The position numbers and the translations under genes are program-made. From positions 248,857 to 312,856 of the forward strand of contig NZ_PIJY01000024.1 in NCBI RefSeq assembly GCF_008304605.1: a DNA stretch of 64,000 nt, read 5' to 3'. The notes under the pieces are model-generated. The model ran no database searches. It was given only the letters and a program-made list of their open reading frames with translations, and was not told the DNA's origin. The stretch is from Oceanobacillus polygoni (GTDB taxonomy: Bacteria > Bacillota > Bacilli > Bacillales > Amphibacillaceae). This document shows positions 1 to 8,099 of this stretch, piece after piece; positions within the stretch are counted from its first letter, which is position 1; each line of letters opens with the position of its first letter.

Positions 1-1
1 T

Positions 2-379
2 ACGTGGACACATCGTAAATGGCCGAATACGACACCGGAAGGCAAGGCGCTATTCCGCCTGTATGTTGGAAAACCCGATGATCAAGATATTGTGAATTTA
101 TCAGATGAAGAGATTACAGATATCGTTTTACGAGATATGAATAAAACGATGAAAATAAAAGCAAAGCCCGAATTTAGTATTATTACGCGGTTTAAAGAAG
201 CTAGACCACAATACCATGTTGGACATTTGGAACGCGTTGCAGAAATTCGTGCAAATGCAGCACGTGAATTGCCAGGTTTATTTTTAACAGGAAGCTCCTA
301 TGATGGTGTTGGAATACCAGATTGCATTGGACATGGACGTAATAGTGCGGAAGAAGTGCTTGCATTTTTAAATAAATAA
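2..379 (+). CDS. hemY: Protoporphyrinogen/coproporphyrinogen oxidase, C-terminal part
   Basis: This is the last 125 residues of an FAD-dependent oxidase of late haem synthesis; the frame is open to the left edge, so the 5' end lies outside the window. The visible part starts with TWTHRKWPNTTPEGK and contains LFLTGSSYDGVGIPDCI, the C-terminal FAD-contact segment typical of HemY. In B. subtilis hemY lies upstream of the yhf genes, which fits the yhfH-yhfI-lplJ genes that follow here. A hairpin terminator begins 9 bases after the stop. Family identity comes from recalled sequence similarity. Confidence 0.85.
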   Translation, partial: TWTHRKWPNTTPEGKALFRLYVGKPDDQDIVNLSDEEITDIVLRDMNKTMKIKAKPEFSIITRFKEARPQYHVGHLERVAEIRANAARELPGLFLTGSSYDGVGIPDCIGHGRNSAEEVLAFLNK

Positions 380-387
380 TAGTTTTG

Positions 388-421
388 AAGCTCTAGACAA
401 TTGTTGGTCTGGAGCTTTTTT
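388..421 (+). terminator. hemY terminator
   Basis: AAGCTCTAGAC (388-398) pairs with GTCTGGAGCTT (407-417), allowing G-U pairs, and runs into a T tract. Confidence 0.85.
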
Positions 422-570
422 GTTTGTGTAGGAAAATGCTTTTCTTGGGGAAATACTGATCATTAAAGTGAAACGACTAATATTTGGATGCAAAAAGCTG
501 ATGTTCACACTAAATAGGCTGATATTCGACATGACATGTAAGAATCGAGCAATTTAATCCGAGGAAAAAC

Positions 571-608
571 AAAAAGTAGATGATCAGCAATTATCTGGAT
601 CACCTACT
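571..608 (-). terminator. Terminator of the GyrI-like gene
   Basis: AGTAGATGATC (575-585) and GATCACCTACT (598-608) form a stem. Read on the minus strand it is followed by TTTTTG, just past the stop codon at 615. Confidence 0.8.
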
Positions 609-614
609 AAACAA

Positions 615-1241
615 TTATGCCTTTGGTTTTACCTTGTAACGAAGAACGGTTTTAAGCTTGGATGCCTCTACTCTTCGAAAGTCGGATAGATAAATTTCTT
701 TATGTGTTAAAGATACCCTTTCAAGCTGATTGCTAGCTACAAATTTATCCATCTCCTGAAATGTTTTTGGTTCATCATCATATGGTCCGACGTGAAGCAT
801 TTGCACAGACAAACCTTCTTCAATCGAATCGAAAATCACCTCATCTAGCAAAGGGTGGTCTTTCTTCTTTCGTACATGTTCAATTGCTCTCTCCACAACT
901 TCTTCTGTTACAAATGCTGGTTGTTTAATCATAATGGTATATAACAGTTCATCCTTATTCAGGGTATCTAGCTGTCTGCCTTTCTCTGTCAAATCCCATA
1001 TACCTTCTAATGGATAGACTGTATATTCGAAATAACCTTCAGGAGTATGTCCTTGTTTTGGCATCATTCGCACAGCATATGCTAACGAGTAAAGGACATG
1101 TATTCTATTAGAAAATTCCTCATCATTCGGGTTACCCTGGCCTTGAATCATAAAAAAATGCTGTTTCGGAACGGTGACTATTTCAGGTTGTTGTTTTGGT
1201 ATATATAAATCCTTTTCCTTTTTTCTCCACTCATATTTCAT
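615..1241 (-). CDS. GyrI-like small-molecule-binding domain protein
   Basis: A 208-residue protein made of a single GyrI-like (SOUL/AraC effector-binding type) domain with no DNA-binding part. Landmarks are the N-terminal segment around HFFMIQGQGNPNDEEF, YTVYPLEGIW in the middle, and MLHVGPYDDEP near residue 150, the usual motif of these ligand pockets. Such stand-alone domains bind or hydrolyse small amphipathic compounds, but the ligand here cannot be told. The ATG follows a GAGGATGA-type ribosome site. It is a single-gene unit with its own terminator. Confidence 0.75.
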   Translation of the reverse strand: MKYEWRKKEKDLYIPKQQPEIVTVPKQHFFMIQGQGNPNDEEFSNRIHVLYSLAYAVRMMPKQGHTPEGYFEYTVYPLEGIWDLTEKGRQLDTLNKDELLYTIMIKQPAFVTEEVVERAIEHVRKKKDHPLLDEVIFDSIEEGLSVQMLHVGPYDDEPKTFQEMDKFVASNQLERVSLTHKEIYLSDFRRVEASKLKTVLRYKVKPKA

Positions 1242-1394
1242 TTACTATCATCCTCTAATTAATGGATTGACTTTACTATTCTAAATTATAAAAGGGATAG
1301 GGTTAGAATACAAGATTCCAACACTATCCCAAATTGCGAAGGGAGCATTACTCCAATGCTCTAGCTTATTGGCTTGCCAAGCAGATAGCAAATA

Positions 1395-3209
1395 TCATTC
1401 GTAGGTTTTCACCAATTCATCTACAAGTGACCCTACATAGTTAACAGCAACATGAATCGCATCTGGATTAGACATATCAACTCCAGCTTGCTTAATTAGT
1501 TCGAGTGGCTTTTTCGTTCCACCAGCTTTTAATACATCTAACCAACGATCAATAGCTGGTTTTCCTTCTGTTTTAATTTTTTCTGCAATTGCTGTGGAAA
1601 CAGTAAGTCCCGCTGAGTAGGTGTATGGATAAAGTCCCATATAATAATGTGGCTGGCGCATCCAGGTTAACCCGGCACCTTCATCAAATACGACCTCATT
1701 TCCCCAGAAAGCTTCGAGTGTTTCTTTTTTCACCTTGCAAAGTACGTTTGCTGTAAGGGGAACACCTTGCTCAGCCAGTGTGTAGACACGGCGCTGAAAT
1801 TCCCCCTCTAATAGATGCGTCACAAAGTTATGATAATAGGTTCCAAGCAATTGGCTGATCACCCATCGTTTCATGCGCTTATCATCATTGTTTTTCATCA
1901 GATGTTCTGCCAGTAGCAGCTCATTTAAAGTAGATGGGGCTTCAATGAAATACGTAGATGGACGTGTATTGACAAGGGATTGATTCTTGCCAGCTAGATA
2001 AAAATGGCCCGCATGGCCAAGCTCATGTGCCAATACGAATGCGCCTCGCATTGTATCTGTCCATGTAATTAGGATATATGGATGAACGCCATATGGACTG
2101 GAACAAAATGCTCCGTTGGCTTTACCGACATTATCAGAGCGATCGATCCAGCGGTTGGAAATTCCTTCTTTCATAATTTCCGTATATTCAGGTCCCATCA
2201 CCTGCAGCGCTTCGATAATGGTTGCTGTTGCGTCTTCATATGTTGTTTTTGGGTTGAACGTTGGATCAAGCGGCGCTTTTAAATCACAATATTGCATTTC
2301 ATCAAGCTTGAGTTTTTCTTTCTTTAATTTTGCATACTTGCGCATATGTGGTGCCAGTTCTTGTTGAATAACATCTAACTGGTTGTGATACATTTCCTCT
2401 GTTACTTGCTGTGGTGCTAAGAGCATATCTGTTACAGAGTTGTAACCACGAAGTTTAGACATTGTAACCTGTTTTGTCACTTCTGTTGCATAGGTTGCAG
2501 CAAATGTATTCTTATATTGATCGAATGCTTTTATGAAGGATTCATATGCTGCGCGTCGAGTATTGGTGTCTGCTGTAAATTCATAACGGTCTTCGTAGAG
2601 AGCAGCAGACATAGGCAAGTCGACATTGTCCTCATTTTTAATCGAGTCGAATTGCATATCTGCAGCCTTACTACGCTGATAAATCATATATGGTGCATTA
2701 TGTACTTCGCTTAGTGCTGCTAATGTCTCTTCAATCTCTGGGGAAAGTGTATAAGGTTTTACATCCATTAAATCCTCGAGCATTTTCTTATAGGCTGTTA
2801 ACTCAGACTGTTCACTAAGAAATTGATTGATCGTAGCATCCGAAAGCGTCAATAGTTCGGATTGGAAAAAAGCCAGTTTGGCTTGAATAGAAGCCGTCGC
2901 TGCAGCTACTTTTGCAGAGTCTCGCTGGTTATCGGGATCTGATCCATCTGCACTGGAACGAAGCATTGCATAAACAGAAACATGCGTCAGCCTTTGCTGG
3001 AATGCTTCCAACGCTTTCAATGCTTGTAGTAACGTATTAGAATCAGAGCCTAACCTACCTTTATAGGCTGTAATTTCTGTAACATCTTCCTGTAACTTCA
3101 TAAGCTCATGATCCCAAGCAGCATGAGAAGAAAATAAATCAGCTAAGTTCCATTTTTGCTCCTCTGGCACGTCTGAACGATTTTTGGTTACTGTATGAAT
3201 TGTCATCAT
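1395..3209 (-). CDS. Oligoendopeptidase F family M3 metallopeptidase (first of two)
   Basis: A 604-residue cytoplasmic zinc peptidase that cleaves short oligopeptides. The catalytic HELGH is at residues 395-399 in AFVLAHELGHAGHF, with the second glutamate helix in TYFIEAPSTLNELLL; the N-terminal half is the helical PepF domain. The start is ATGATG behind AAGGAGC. A paralogue of almost equal length lies at 48596-50407, next to coiA where B. subtilis has yjbG, so this copy is the extra one. Its C-terminal region (GLTWMRQPHYYMGLYPYTYSAG) differs clearly from the other copy, pointing to old duplication or separate acquisition rather than a recent duplicate. Confidence 0.9.
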   Translation of the reverse strand: MMTIHTVTKNRSDVPEEQKWNLADLFSSHAAWDHELMKLQEDVTEITAYKGRLGSDSNTLLQALKALEAFQQRLTHVSVYAMLRSSADGSDPDNQRDSAKVAAATASIQAKLAFFQSELLTLSDATINQFLSEQSELTAYKKMLEDLMDVKPYTLSPEIEETLAALSEVHNAPYMIYQRSKAADMQFDSIKNEDNVDLPMSAALYEDRYEFTADTNTRRAAYESFIKAFDQYKNTFAATYATEVTKQVTMSKLRGYNSVTDMLLAPQQVTEEMYHNQLDVIQQELAPHMRKYAKLKKEKLKLDEMQYCDLKAPLDPTFNPKTTYEDATATIIEALQVMGPEYTEIMKEGISNRWIDRSDNVGKANGAFCSSPYGVHPYILITWTDTMRGAFVLAHELGHAGHFYLAGKNQSLVNTRPSTYFIEAPSTLNELLLAEHLMKNNDDKRMKRWVISQLLGTYYHNFVTHLLEGEFQRRVYTLAEQGVPLTANVLCKVKKETLEAFWGNEVVFDEGAGLTWMRQPHYYMGLYPYTYSAGLTVSTAIAEKIKTEGKPAIDRWLDVLKAGGTKKPLELIKQAGVDMSNPDAIHVAVNYVGSLVDELVKTYE

Positions 3210-3315
3210 TAAGCTCCTTTGCTATATATTTCGTAACTCTAAATAAATTATAATATAAAATGGGGGTTAATAATAGAACTTTCTGATATAAGTTCAATCT
3301 ATTTCCTATCCAGGC

Positions 3316-3345
3316 AAAAAAAATACAGCTATAATAATAGCTGTA
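3316..3345 (-). terminator. yhfH terminator
   Basis: A perfect 9-bp stem, TACAGCTAT (3324-3332) with ATAGCTGTA (3337-3345), is followed on the minus strand by eight T residues. Confidence 0.9.
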
Positions 3346-3427
3346 AGAAAAAACTTGTTGTAGTACAGTTGGGATAAAGTGCTTTATTTAGGTTATACAC
3401 ATTAATAAAATAAATGACGTATTGCAG

Positions 3428-3559
3428 TTATCTTGCTGGGTGGTCACACTCATCACAGATATTACCATAGCAGTCAGCTTTCTCGTGAATCATATCTTCA
3501 CCACATTGCTTGCACTTCTTTCTAGGCAGGTTTCTGAAAAACTCAACAATACTAGTCAT
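3428..3559 (-). CDS. yhfH: YhfH-family small zinc-ribbon-like protein
   Basis: A 43-residue protein starting MTSIVEFFRNLPRKK and containing CKQCGEDM and then ICDECD, two CxxC pairs expected to bind a zinc ion. YhfH proteins are short cysteine-rich proteins of unknown function found beside yhfI in Bacillaceae, the arrangement seen here. The ATG follows AAAGGAGG at a 6-base spacing. It has its own promoter (TTGACA, 18-base spacer, TACAAT) and its own terminator, so despite its size it is a well-defined gene. A 62-codon frame on the opposite strand is its shadow. Confidence 0.85.
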   Translation of the reverse strand: MTSIVEFFRNLPRKKCKQCGEDMIHEKADCYGNICDECDHPAR

Positions 3560-3600
3560 GTGTATCCTCCTTTAATATTAACGTATTTGATGTTAGACTT

Positions 3601-3630
3601 ATTGTAATATAACAATATGTTGTTTGTCAA
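3601..3630 (-). promoter_or_regulatory. SigA-type promoter of yhfH
   Basis: On the minus strand TTGACA (3625-3630) is separated by 18 bases from TACAAT (3601-3606). The spacer contains a small dyad, ATTGT and ACAAT around a 6-base centre, which could be an operator. Confidence 0.65.
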
Positions 3631-3670
3631 TACTGTGTTACAACAAATTTTATAACAGGAGTGTTTTTTT

Positions 3671-4402
3671 ATGAAATTAACGGTTATTGGTTGCTGGGGT
3701 GGTTACCCGGCAAGGGATGGAGCAACATCATCTTATTTACTTGAAAAAGAAGGTTTTTTGCTGTTAATCGATGTTGGGAGTGGGGCACTATCTAAACTTC
3801 AGAAATACAAAGCAGTTTCTGATCTGGATGCAGTTATCATTTCACATTATCATCATGATCATATTGCTGATCTTGGTGTGCTTCAGTATGCAAAGCTCAT
3901 TGAATACTATGTTAAAGGCGCAAATAAAAGGCTGCCGATTTATGGGCATACAGCGGATCAAGCGAGTTTTCAAACGTTAACCCATGAATATACAAAAGCT
4001 ATGCCATATAACCCGAAAGAAGAACTGAAACTGGGGCCATTTACGATTCAATTTTTTGAAACGGTTCATCCAGTTCCGTGCTACGGAATGCGAATTTCGG
4101 ATGGCGAATCTGTAATTGTCTATACAGCAGATACAAGCTATAAGGAAGAATGGAAGGATTTTGCACAAGGTGCAGATTTATTGATTGTTGATTGTAATTA
4201 TTATGCTGGCCAAGATGGAACCAAAGCAGGTCATATGAATAGTGAAGAAGGTGCGAGAATAGCAGAGGCTGCAGGAGTAGACACATTGATGCTTAGTCAC
4301 TTACCGCAATATGGCGATATTCATCAATTAGTGATAGAAGCGAAAAAACATTATAAGGGAAATGTAAGGTTAGCGGAAGAAGGAGCAATTTGGCAAAGCT
4401 AG
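3671..4402 (+). CDS. yhfI: Metallo-beta-lactamase-fold hydrolase YhfI
   Basis: A 243-residue MBL-fold protein of the ribonuclease Z-like group. The metal motif HYHHDH stands in ISHYHHDHIADLG near residue 60, and further metal ligands are in ETVHPVP, YTADTSY and LMLSHLPQYG. The substrate is not known. The ATG follows CAGGAGTG. lplJ follows after 79 bases in the same direction, so the two may be co-transcribed; the first good terminator comes after lplJ. Confidence 0.85.
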   Translation: MKLTVIGCWGGYPARDGATSSYLLEKEGFLLLIDVGSGALSKLQKYKAVSDLDAVIISHYHHDHIADLGVLQYAKLIEYYVKGANKRLPIYGHTADQASFQTLTHEYTKAMPYNPKEELKLGPFTIQFFETVHPVPCYGMRISDGESVIVYTADTSYKEEWKDFAQGADLLIVDCNYYAGQDGTKAGHMNSEEGARIAEAAGVDTLMLSHLPQYGDIHQLVIEAKKHYKGNVRLAEEGAIWQS

Positions 4403-4481
4403 TCATGATAAGCGATATCCGTTGATTCCTTTGATTCTTTCGATTAAAATTAATGATAGAGAATAAAGGAGGAAACGGTAA

Positions 4482-5477
4482 ATGAAATTTATTGATAATA
4501 AAGGGATTACAGATCCAATGGTTAACTTGGCTATTGAAGAATATATACTTGAAAACTTTGGTGAGAAGGATACATATTTATTATTTTATGTAAATAAACC
4601 GTCTATTATTATTGGTCGAAACCAAAATACGATTGAAGAAATAAATACAGACTACGTTGATGATAAAGGAATTAAAGTTGTGCGCCGTCTTTCTGGTGGT
4701 GGTGCTGTTTATCATGATGAACAAAACCTTAATTTCAGCTTTATAACAAAGGATGATGGTAACAGCTTTCAAAACTTTGCTAAATTTACGAAGCCGATGG
4801 TTGATGCATTGAATAAATTAGGCGTTCCAGCAGAAATACAAGGGCGGAATGATTTAGCTGTAGAAGGACGAAAAATTTCCGGGAATGCGATGTTCTCAAC
4901 AAAAGGACGTATGTTCAGTCATGGAACATTAATGCTAGACTCTGAGCTAGAAGAGCTAACAAAAGCATTGAAGGTTAAAAAGATAAAAATTGAATCAAAA
5001 GGCATTAAATCGATTCGCAGTCGTGTTGCCAATGTTGCAGAGTTTCTTGACGAACCAATTACGATGGAACAATTTAAAGAGATCATCTTGAAAAATGTTT
5101 TTGATGTAGAGGATGTAAAGGATGTTCCACAGTATGTGTTGACAGAAGAAGACTGGGAAAAAATTCAAGAAATTTCAAAAAAACGTTACCAGCAGTGGGA
5201 ATGGAACTATGGGAAATCTCCAGCATTTAATGTTCAGGAGTCGTATAAATTCGATGCTGGACTTGTGGATATCCGCTTGGATGTTAAAAAAGGAATCGTT
5301 GAAAACTGTAAAATTTATGGTGATTTCTTTGGCATTGGAAATGTAAAAGAGCTTGAAGATAAATTAAAAGGAGTTCGCCATGAGCGAAGAGCGATTGAAG
5401 CTGCATTAGCAGATTTCGATGTATCTCACTACCTTGGCAGAATTTCTAAAGAAGACTTTATCAATTTGCTCTATTAA
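4482..5477 (+). CDS. lplJ: Lipoate-protein ligase A family
   Basis: A 331-residue ligase that activates free lipoate with ATP and transfers it to lipoyl domains of dehydrogenase complexes and glycine cleavage H protein. RRLSGGGAVYHDEQNLNFSF is the lipoate/adenylate-binding loop, and GRNDLAVEGRKISGNAMF carries the conserved catalytic lysine. The C-terminal accessory domain (residues about 250-331) is present, as in bacterial LplJ. The start follows AAAGGAGGAAACGGTAA. Position after yhfI matches B. subtilis yhfJ (lplJ). Confidence 0.92.
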   Translation: MKFIDNKGITDPMVNLAIEEYILENFGEKDTYLLFYVNKPSIIIGRNQNTIEEINTDYVDDKGIKVVRRLSGGGAVYHDEQNLNFSFITKDDGNSFQNFAKFTKPMVDALNKLGVPAEIQGRNDLAVEGRKISGNAMFSTKGRMFSHGTLMLDSELEELTKALKVKKIKIESKGIKSIRSRVANVAEFLDEPITMEQFKEIILKNVFDVEDVKDVPQYVLTEEDWEKIQEISKKRYQQWEWNYGKSPAFNVQESYKFDAGLVDIRLDVKKGIVENCKIYGDFFGIGNVKELEDKLKGVRHERRAIEAALADFDVSHYLGRISKEDFINLLY

Positions 5478-5493
5478 ATAAAATAAAGTATAA

Positions 5494-5528
5494 AAATCCC
5501 GCCCATATAAGTTTGTTGGGTGGGATTT
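5494..5528 (+). terminator. lplJ terminator
   Basis: AAATCCCGCCCA (5494-5505) pairs with TGGGTGGGATTT (5517-5528) with one G-U pair. Confidence 0.85.
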
Positions 5529-5553
5529 GTTATGACTTAAGTTAATTTTTCTT

Positions 5554-5566
5554 AAAATTTTGTTTT
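5554..5566 (+). promoter_or_regulatory. Possible ComK AT-box upstream of comK
   Basis: AAAA-N5-TTTT, the ComK half-site consensus, occurs 84 bases before the comK start. A real K-box needs a second AT-box at a fixed helical spacing (8, 18 or 31 bases), and I do not see a good one. The region is AT-rich, so chance is a real alternative. Confidence 0.3.
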
Positions 5567-5649
5567 TGGCTATTATTACTCACATAAATATGGTAAATTA
5601 GTTCTTGAGCCACTTTCTTTTTATTTTTTAGAAAGGAAGAATTGCATTT

Positions 5650-6168
5650 ATGGAAAATTATTATTTTACCTCTCATGAAGTAACCCCAGTTACAATGGCA
5701 GTCTTATCTTTACGTGATGTAAATGGTGATGCAGTTACACGTGTAATAGAGGAGGATGCGGAATATGTGGTTGATCACTCCCCGACAAAAATCATTGACA
5801 ATGCATGTCGCTTCTTCGGTTCTAGTCTGAAAGGCAGGCAGGACGGGACCAAGGATATTAGCGGAATCACCCATAAAGCACCAATCTCCATTGATCCTTC
5901 AAGTGGAATGTACTTTTTCCCAACTACTTCACCTAGCAATCGAAAATGTTCATGGATTGCACATTCACATATTGATAAAGTAAATAAAGCTGCGGCCAAG
6001 CACACCGAAATTCAATTTACAAATGGTAGAAAGATTGTCATTGATTCATCATATGGGTCAATTATGAATCAATTGCAGCGCACTGCACAATTCCGTTACT
6101 TATTAGACCATCGAATTAGACTCTTCCAGCAGTTTCAGCCTGGGACTGTTCCAGAGACTTCATCATGA
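5650..6168 (+). CDS. comK: Competence transcription factor ComK
   Basis: A 172-residue homologue of the master regulator that binds paired AT-boxes and turns on DNA uptake and recombination genes. The diagnostic block NACRFFGSSLKGRQDGTKDISGITHKAP has the spacing of B. subtilis ComK, followed by SWIAHSHI and a C-terminal TAQFRYLLDHR helix. It is about 20 residues shorter than the 192-residue B. subtilis protein; the C-terminal tail, which there contributes to MecA recognition and degradation, is the part that differs. The last 53 bases overlap the end of the convergent gene yhjD. mecA and med lie in the same window. Confidence 0.9.
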   Translation: MENYYFTSHEVTPVTMAVLSLRDVNGDAVTRVIEEDAEYVVDHSPTKIIDNACRFFGSSLKGRQDGTKDISGITHKAPISIDPSSGMYFFPTTSPSNRKCSWIAHSHIDKVNKAAAKHTEIQFTNGRKIVIDSSYGSIMNQLQRTAQFRYLLDHRIRLFQQFQPGTVPETSS

Positions 6169-6505
6169 GTTCATCTAGAATAGCTTCCACTTTTTTGCGA
6201 ATCGCAGGATTGAAATAATTTCGTTTTTCTTCTCGACTTTGGCAAATAAAAAGAAACGAAGAAAACGAATCGTTTTTATTTAATGTAATTACCTGCATTC
6301 TCTTCTGTTTCATTGCTATACGTAAGGCTCTTCGTTCATCGGCTGCTTTTTCTTCCATCTTCGTTAAGAGCTTCATATAAGTTTCTTTAATTTTAAAGGC
6401 GCCACTCTGAATATGATCCATATCTTGTCTAATGACAACCATTGCCATTGATAAAAAAAGAAAGCGAGTGCCCAGTTCTAATTCTTCGTCTGAGAGATAG
6501 CGCAT
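6116..6505 (-). CDS. yhjD: YhjD-like protein
   Basis: A 129-residue, charged, mostly helical protein with no signal peptide; NYFNPAIRKKVEAILDELM is the best-defined segment. The assignment to YhjD rests mainly on position: B. subtilis has yhjD, yhjE and sipV in this order after comK. CATATAATA upstream resembles the -10 element (CATAnnnTA) of mother-cell sporulation promoters, which would suit a sporulation gene. The 3' end overlaps comK tail to tail by 53 bases, so each transcript is antisense to the end of the other. Function unknown. Confidence 0.6.
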   Translation of the reverse strand: MRYLSDEELELGTRFLFLSMAMVVIRQDMDHIQSGAFKIKETYMKLLTKMEEKAADERRALRIAMKQKRMQVITLNKNDSFSSFLFICQSREEKRNYFNPAIRKKVEAILDELMMKSLEQSQAETAGRV

Positions 6506-6727
6506 ATCGATACCCTCCTCTGAAATAGGAACATAAGTTCTGTATTTATTATATGCTAAAGTTTAAGGCATTACACTACTAAAATAAAAATAATTACATC
6601 ATAAAAAGAAAGTGGCTAAATTACTATTTAAAATTATGCATTTTTCATTGTTTACTTTAGAATATATAATGAGATACTTGTATTTATAATCGAAAATTGC
6701 TTATGTTAACGAGGAGAATTAGACTAC

Positions 6728-7384
6728 ATGTACTTGTCAAACATCAATTTTTCTAATTGGAAAAACGTTCTTGAAACAGAAGGGCTAGAAGATTTTATAC
6801 AGCAACTATTGAGACAATATGAAGGTTTAGGACCATTGCCGGGAATACTACTCCCGTTTATAGAAGCTTTTTTGCCCTTTTTACCGTTAATTGTTTTTGT
6901 ATTGGGTAATGCAGCAGCATATGGATTGTTGGAAGGATTTTTGTTCTCTTGGATTGGTGCTAGCAGTGGGGCAGTTGTTGTATTTATCGTTATTAGAAGG
7001 CTTGGTAATACAAAACTGTTTTTAAAAATTCGTAAAAACAATCAGGTAAAGCGAATTACTGCATGGGTAGAAAGGCACGGATTCGGCCCGCTGTTTCTCC
7101 TGCTTTGTTTTCCGTTTTCACCATCAGCTATTATTAATGTTGTGGCAGGGCTATCAAAAGTAAGTACACACCAATTTATTCTTGCCGTCTTTCTAGGGAA
7201 AGCGGTTATGATTTTTTCGATATCCTATGTTGGCTCCAGCATTATGGAATTCGCAAAGAATCCAGTTCGGACGATTGTCGTTGGTATTGGCATTTTCCTC
7301 TTTTGGATGTTAGGGAAATATCTGGAACAGAAATTACAAAAAAGAGTTGTGGAAAAGGCTTATCCAAATAGGAAGAAAGATTAA
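6728..7384 (+). CDS. yhjE: TVP38/TMEM64 (DedA-like) membrane protein YhjE
   Basis: A 218-residue integral membrane protein of the SNARE-associated/VTT family, thought to act in lipid movement or membrane homeostasis. Hydrophobic segments lie near residues 40-62, 66-90, 120-145, 150-175 and 190-208. FGPLFLLLCFPFSPSAIINVVAG is the conserved re-entrant region. It sits 53 bases upstream of the signal peptidase gene, as in B. subtilis yhjE-sipV, and probably shares a transcript with it. Confidence 0.85.
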   Translation: MYLSNINFSNWKNVLETEGLEDFIQQLLRQYEGLGPLPGILLPFIEAFLPFLPLIVFVLGNAAAYGLLEGFLFSWIGASSGAVVVFIVIRRLGNTKLFLKIRKNNQVKRITAWVERHGFGPLFLLLCFPFSPSAIINVVAGLSKVSTHQFILAVFLGKAVMIFSISYVGSSIMEFAKNPVRTIVVGIGIFLFWMLGKYLEQKLQKRVVEKAYPNRKKD

Positions 7385-7437
7385 AAGGGCGTCCTCTAGG
7401 GTATTATAGGAATATAATAACCTGGAGGAAGATGAAG

Positions 7438-7995
7438 ATGAAAAAAATTAATTATCGCAGACTCGTTCCTTTGGTCATACTTGCAGTTTTATTTGCGGTA
7501 ATTCTCAGGTCCAGCATCTTTGCAAGTTATGTTGTAGATGGTGAATCGATGCAGCCAACGTTATATGATGGCAATTTATTAATTGTGAATAAAGTTATAT
7601 ATAATTTACGAGATGTAGGTCGTTTTGATGTGATTGTATTTCATGCGAATGAAGAAGATGATTATGTGAAACGAGTCATTGGTTTGCCAGGTGATGAAAT
7701 TGAGTATACGAACGATAAGCTGTACATTAATGGTGAATATATCTCAGAGGAATTCTTGCAGGTGGATGGCTATGTGCAAGCGAGTGACAATCATCCATAT
7801 ACAAAGAATTTTACACTTACTGAAACAACTGGGGAGAAGGTAGTTCCCGAAGGCCAGCTGTTTGTTATGGGAGATAATCGTGGTGATAGCTATGACAGTC
7901 GCGCATTTGGATTTATATCAATGGATCAGCTTGTTGGTAAGGTAGATATTAAATACTGGCCACTCTCCCAGACAAAGCTTAGTTTTGGCAAATAG
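7438..7995 (+). CDS. sipV: Type I signal peptidase
   Basis: A 185-residue membrane-anchored peptidase that removes signal peptides of secreted proteins at the outer face of the membrane. One N-terminal anchor (residues 9-30) precedes the catalytic serine S37 in DGESMQPT and the general base K78 in DDYVKRVIG; GDNRGDSYDSRAFG near the end is the usual box E. Two in-frame ATG codons exist (7432 and 7438); the second is 9 bases from GGAGG and is preferred. The name follows synteny with yhjE; it could equally be called SipS-like. Confidence 0.88.
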   Translation: MKKINYRRLVPLVILAVLFAVILRSSIFASYVVDGESMQPTLYDGNLLIVNKVIYNLRDVGRFDVIVFHANEEDDYVKRVIGLPGDEIEYTNDKLYINGEYISEEFLQVDGYVQASDNHPYTKNFTLTETTGEKVVPEGQLFVMGDNRGDSYDSRAFGFISMDQLVGKVDIKYWPLSQTKLSFGK

Positions 7996-8003
7996 CTATA
8001 TTG

Positions 8004-8047
8004 GAGCTTCTATCTTTGGTAAAATAGGTAGGAGCTCTATTTTATTT
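8004..8047 (+). terminator. sipV terminator
   Basis: GAGCTTCTA (8004-8012) pairs with TAGGAGCTC (8029-8037) over 9 bp with one G-U pair, followed by TATTTTATTT. Confidence 0.7.
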
Positions 8048-8099
8048 AGAGGGTGTTTAAATTCGCACTTTTACAGGATTTTTAGGAGGGCTAACGCAG

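Noticed and set aside
3422-3607. Plus-strand 61-codon frame
   Set aside because: It is antisense to yhfH, which has a ribosome site, two CxxC pairs, a promoter and a terminator on the minus strand.
5554-5566. Full ComK K-box before comK
   Set aside because: Only one AAAA-N5-TTTT half-site is exact; no second box occurs at 8, 18 or 31 bases, so it is listed only as a weak half-site.
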